In this document: positions 18,101-19,730 of the stretch, piece after piece
How the letters are laid out: each line of letters begins with the position of its first letter
Position numbering within the stretch: position 1 is the first letter of the stretch
Assembly: GCA_964448285.1 (NCBI GenBank)
Contig: CAYUWG010000069.1
Location: 1-19,730, forward strand
Reading direction: 5' to 3'
DNA: 19,730 bases
DNA from: CAYUWG01 sp964448285
GTDB lineage: Bacteria; Bacteroidota; Ignavibacteria; SZUA-365
Notes under the pieces: generated by a model
What the model was told of the DNA's origin: nothing
The model's database searches: none
What the model saw: the letters and a program-made list of their open reading frames with translations, nothing else
Made by a program: the position numbers and the translations under genes

Positions 18101-18294
18101 TGCTGAAGCGCTTTTACATTGTCAGTGAACGTGTATTCCGTGCACAATGCAACAAGCGTATTCACTCGGTTGCTGTCTTGCTTCTGTGACTGAAGCACGA
18201 GGAGAAGACTATCCGCCTTTTTCGATTGAGCATGGGAAGGGTGGTCGTAAAGAGAAGCTGCGAGACAGAAGATGAGGAGTGCGCGATGGGTCAT
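15154..18294 (-). CDS. TPR-containing transmembrane sensor histidine kinase
   Basis: A 1046-aa membrane sensor that should autophosphorylate and pass phosphate to an unlinked response regulator. Residues 1-23 are a signal peptide ending SHAQ. About 14 tetratricopeptide units of roughly 40 residues span 45-635, placed outside the inner membrane by the signal. A charged coiled coil (about 640-750) leads to one membrane helix (756-771), then a dimerisation domain with the phospho-acceptor in GIAHEIKNPLNF (His816), and an HATPase_c domain with N box NLLNNA (941-946), G1 DNGPGIP (981-987), F box FQPFF (995-999) and G2 GEGTGLGLS (1005-1013). The DHp/ATPase pair resembles the NtrB-like HisKA class. 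No receiver domain or response-regulator gene is in the window, so it is an orphan kinase here. A 9-bp direct repeat lies just before the start codon. Kinase role is near certain; the signal sensed is unknown. Confidence 0.95.
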   Translation of the reverse strand: MTHRALLIFCLAASLYDHPSHAQSKKADSLLLVLQSQKQDSNRVNTLVALCTEYTFTDNVKALQHGAEAQKLAARLSFQRGESRAYLGLGNASFNQGKISEAEEYYERSLKFSEEKREANTSQQALRGLGMCYAFHGNEDKALSMFQEALKLAEGSADSAYIGKLLMDVGRSHVLRKTNEKAQSLSEKGFSLIRRHGDKRESANSFIALGHVYRALRDKDKALDYFNRGLKLSEETGFELGIARASRYLATYFISTGQIDKAMEFGLRALTLQKKFGIKEECADAHMTVGFIYEHNKGNVKEALELYNNGLSLYEEIGNKHGIASALSSLAHISHHSGDNAKALEFRNRILEIYEELGDKDKIADALLHIGILHRAMANYHLAMQYFEKAKQHYRETNDKPALLYVTLNIGNVYREQGRFTMALESSLQGMTLAEQLNDKRAIAIVAGNIAEVYELILEYDKSLLYNGKALELNKEFGYARNIATTLENMGSVYSKKGDYNAALEHLEQSLQRHKELESKTGMASCYTKIGRIKAKQGDYTSAIDFFQRSLRLTEESGEKQLIASIQLELADAQLKRGEMNAALDGLNRVLQVATEIGARNLIKDAERLISDTYVLLGNYPKAYEHHLRYSTVKDSVINENNLKSINEMTAKYEAEKREQQIALLEKDKSLKDIELKRQHDELLRQQLEAQHRQQDLELLGKESQIQSLSLARTNAELDKQRFENEKRMNELDLLTKDKQLQASQLQRETLMRNVTIGGLCVVLILTVLLYRRYQYKRKTTEQLTTALNDLRRTQQQLIHSEKMATLGELTAGIAHEIKNPLNFITNFADVSNEIIEELKGAPKDERDALLDDLSTTLSKIRSHGQRADSIIRGMMLHARGSASDMHETSINELVEEAVSLAYHGMRASHADFNVKIEKAFDARLPKIKIIPQEISRVMLNLLNNAMYASASQPSQVCDRAGVVTITTALRDHQIEIGVRDNGPGIPDEIKDKIFQPFFTTKPTGEGTGLGLSMSYDIVVNGHGGTLTCTGNGEGAEFVVTLPVIT

Positions 18295-18297
18295 GGT

Positions 18298-18317
18298 TGT
18301 GACTATTGTGTGACTAT
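18298..18317. promoter_or_regulatory. Tandem 9-bp direct repeat just upstream of the kinase start
   Basis: TGTGACTAT occurs at 18298-18306 and again at 18309-18317, an 11-bp period of about one helical turn. On the kinase strand the copies read ATAGTCACA, 4 to 23 bases before the ATG, in a leader without a Shine-Dalgarno sequence. Such spacing fits a dimeric regulator binding one face of the DNA, perhaps autoregulation. It is a candidate only; no factor is identified. Confidence 0.4.
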
Positions 18318-18488
18318 AGGTTCAATTCCGTTTCTCTTCTTGTGGTCAAGCTTGCAGTATGTGACTGATACGCGAAGGTCGAATGTCCACATTGTGATAC
18401 AAGAAGTAAAATCACCCGGTGGTATCTGAAATTAGGTGATTCCTTTGAACAAAGTAAAACACGGTTTTTGTGTAGGTGAACAGAGCGT

Positions 18489-18593
18489 CGAGTGCTTCAA
18501 GGGGAGTATCATTGAGACTTCCATGGTCCATACTGATGAACCATGGATCATCGGTCGGTGAATGCGGCACGACCCGTGCGTTTGAAGCACTCG
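18489..18593. other. 105-nt inverted-repeat structure in the 18.3-18.75 kb intergenic region
   Basis: CGAGTGCTTCAA (18489-18500) and TTGAAGCACTCG (18582-18593) are a perfect 12-bp inverted repeat. Inside are two smaller hairpins: TCCATGGT (18520-18527) with ACCATGGA (18540-18547), and GCACG (18567-18571) with CGTGC (18575-18579). Together they can fold as a three-way junction. No flanking target duplication or U-tract is visible. It may be a structured leader or small RNA, or a miniature repeat element. The rest of the 461-bp gap between the kinase and the gene at 18756 shows only the direct repeat at 18298 and no credible coding region. Confidence 0.5.
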
Positions 18594-18755
18594 AATTCTT
18601 GGATTACGATGATGTCTGTGTCATGCGATCTTCTAAAGTCGAACACTGTAACGATTCTGTATTCGAAGTGTCATCCTCAAGGTAGCGATGGCGCAGTATT
18701 TCATTCGTTCCACACTTCGTTATATTCTCATGGATAGAGATAAGGAGACTTAGAA

Positions 18756-19730
18756 ATGGTGACGGTCAAAGCAATTCTCTTCATCGGGTTGATTTCGACA
18801 ACGGTCTTCGCTCAAGGATCGTTTACGAAGGTCCTTTCGATGTACAGCGGAAACTCTGCACTCAGTTTTCCTTCGATCGATACGGGATATGCTGCTTCGT
18901 TCAACGGGAAGATTCTCAGAACCACGGATGGAGGCAATAACTGGTTCATCGTCTTCGATGATTACAAAATGAAATTCATCAGCATGCAGTTCATCGATGC
19001 GAAGACCGGTTGGGCGGTCGGTGGTGCATCGAGCGTGCATTACACGAGGGATGCCGGCGTCACGTGGCAGAAACGATATCTGAATGTCCCTCCTGAGCCA
19101 ATGCAGGAACTGGTGGATGTCTCATTCATTGACCACAACAACGGAGCAGTTGTTACGATGCAAGGTGTCGTGTATATGACCTCTGACGGAGGAAACACCT
19201 GGGTGAAAATCCATACAGGTGTCTGGCACGATCTGACCGGGATCCGTTGGATTGACAGAAACACTCTTGTTGCAATCGGTTATGCAACAATACTTCTATC
19301 CCGCGACCGCGGGATAACCTGGTCAATACGGGATTCAACCGAAGGTGTCCGGTACCAGGGTGTTGGTTTCTCTGATAATACGACGGGTTACGTCGTATCG
19401 CAGCAAGGGGCGGTTCGCTGGACATCCGATGGTGGTGAGACATGGAGGAAGTTGACCGTTGCGACCGCTCAGAAACGCGTCGCTGTATGTGACACCGAGA
19501 ACATTCTCATTGCAAGGGGAGGGGATGGATCCGGATGGGCAAGTTATTCCATCAACGGAGGCTTCTCCTGGGATCAAATGCGTCTCTCAAATTGCGAGAT
19601 GAGGGACGTGGCTTCTGTCAATCCGAATCTCGCTTACTTCGGCGGTGATTGTACGATGATGAAGTACGAAAAAACACCGTCGGCGGGACCGCGCCTGAAG
19701 TTCAGTTCGAGAACCATCGACCATGGTTCG
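18756..19730 (+). CDS. Secreted YCF48/BNR-like beta-propeller protein (3' end outside window)
   Basis: An open frame of 325 codons running to the window edge without a stop. AAGGAG lies eight bases before the ATG. Residues 1-20 are a signal peptide (MVTVKAILFIGLISTTVFAQ). The body is a YCF48/BNR-type propeller: TTDGGNNW, TRDAGVTW, TSDGGNTW, SRDRGITW, TSDGGETW, SINGGFSW, with alternating TGWAVG and TGYVVS strands typical of YCF48 repeats. The last residues, LKFSSRTIDHGS, look like the first strand of a choice-of-anchor D / ASPM-SPD-2-Hydin domain, so the full protein probably continues with such modules and perhaps a T9SS tail; that is inference. It is divergent from the TPR histidine kinase. 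Confidence 0.88.
   Translation, partial: MVTVKAILFIGLISTTVFAQGSFTKVLSMYSGNSALSFPSIDTGYAASFNGKILRTTDGGNNWFIVFDDYKMKFISMQFIDAKTGWAVGGASSVHYTRDAGVTWQKRYLNVPPEPMQELVDVSFIDHNNGAVVTMQGVVYMTSDGGNTWVKIHTGVWHDLTGIRWIDRNTLVAIGYATILLSRDRGITWSIRDSTEGVRYQGVGFSDNTTGYVVSQQGAVRWTSDGGETWRKLTVATAQKRVAVCDTENILIARGGDGSGWASYSINGGFSWDQMRLSNCEMRDVASVNPNLAYFGGDCTMMKYEKTPSAGPRLKFSSRTIDHGS

Noticed and set aside
18476..18685. Short open frames in the 18.3-18.75 kb intergenic region
   Set aside because: They read across the inverted-repeat structure, have no ribosome site and show no protein-like pattern.
1..19730. CRISPR array, transposase, integrase, toxin-antitoxin or defence genes
   Set aside because: No regularly spaced repeats and no such protein motifs were seen; tRNA-Arg shows no integrase or attachment-site repeat next to it.

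Overview
The window looks like chromosome of a Gram-negative bacterium of the Bacteroidota/Chlorobiota (FCB) branch, perhaps a Kapabacteria- or Ignavibacteria-like lineage. The basis is repeated C-terminal sorting domains of the type IX secretion system (T9SS), a TonB-dependent receptor with an N-terminal carboxypeptidase-regulatory-like domain, a THUMP-like/PG_1098-type methyltransferase, and signal peptides that often end in A-Q. The phylum-level placement is well supported; the finer placement is inference.

Layout. Positions 1-1844: 3' part of a BNR/YCF48-like beta-propeller protein with a T9SS tail. 1863-3098 (-): methyltransferase. 3146-5380: TonB-dependent outer-membrane receptor. 5438-7165: a two-gene unit of a polyprenyl-phosphate sugar phosphotransferase and a small three-helix membrane protein. 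7183-8817 (-): a DUF362 protein with both a Tat signal and a T9SS tail; its terminator lies inside the end of the convergent small gene. 9073-9146: tRNA-Arg(CCU). 9231-10943: proS. 11075-15081: a block of secreted T9SS proteins and their wreckage: a broken gene with a (CT)10 tract in its signal peptide, an intact propeller gene, an orphan T9SS tail just after its stop, a strong terminator, and a large BNR propeller protein. 15154-18294 (-): a 1046-residue TPR sensor histidine kinase. 18295-18755: a long intergenic stretch with a direct repeat beside the kinase start and a 105-nt inverted-repeat structure. 18756-19730: start of another secreted YCF48/BNR propeller protein, open at the window edge.

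How it fits together. Housekeeping genes (methyltransferase, tRNA-Arg, proS, sugar transferase) are interspersed with a surface and secretion repertoire. The window holds four complete T9SS tails, two orphan tails, and one propeller gene cut by the edge before any tail. The most notable region is 10.98-12.83 kb, where tails and gene fragments appear to have been shuffled and where a dinucleotide repeat sits at a position able to switch a signal peptide in or out of frame. No CRISPR array, transposase, integrase or recognisable defence system was seen.
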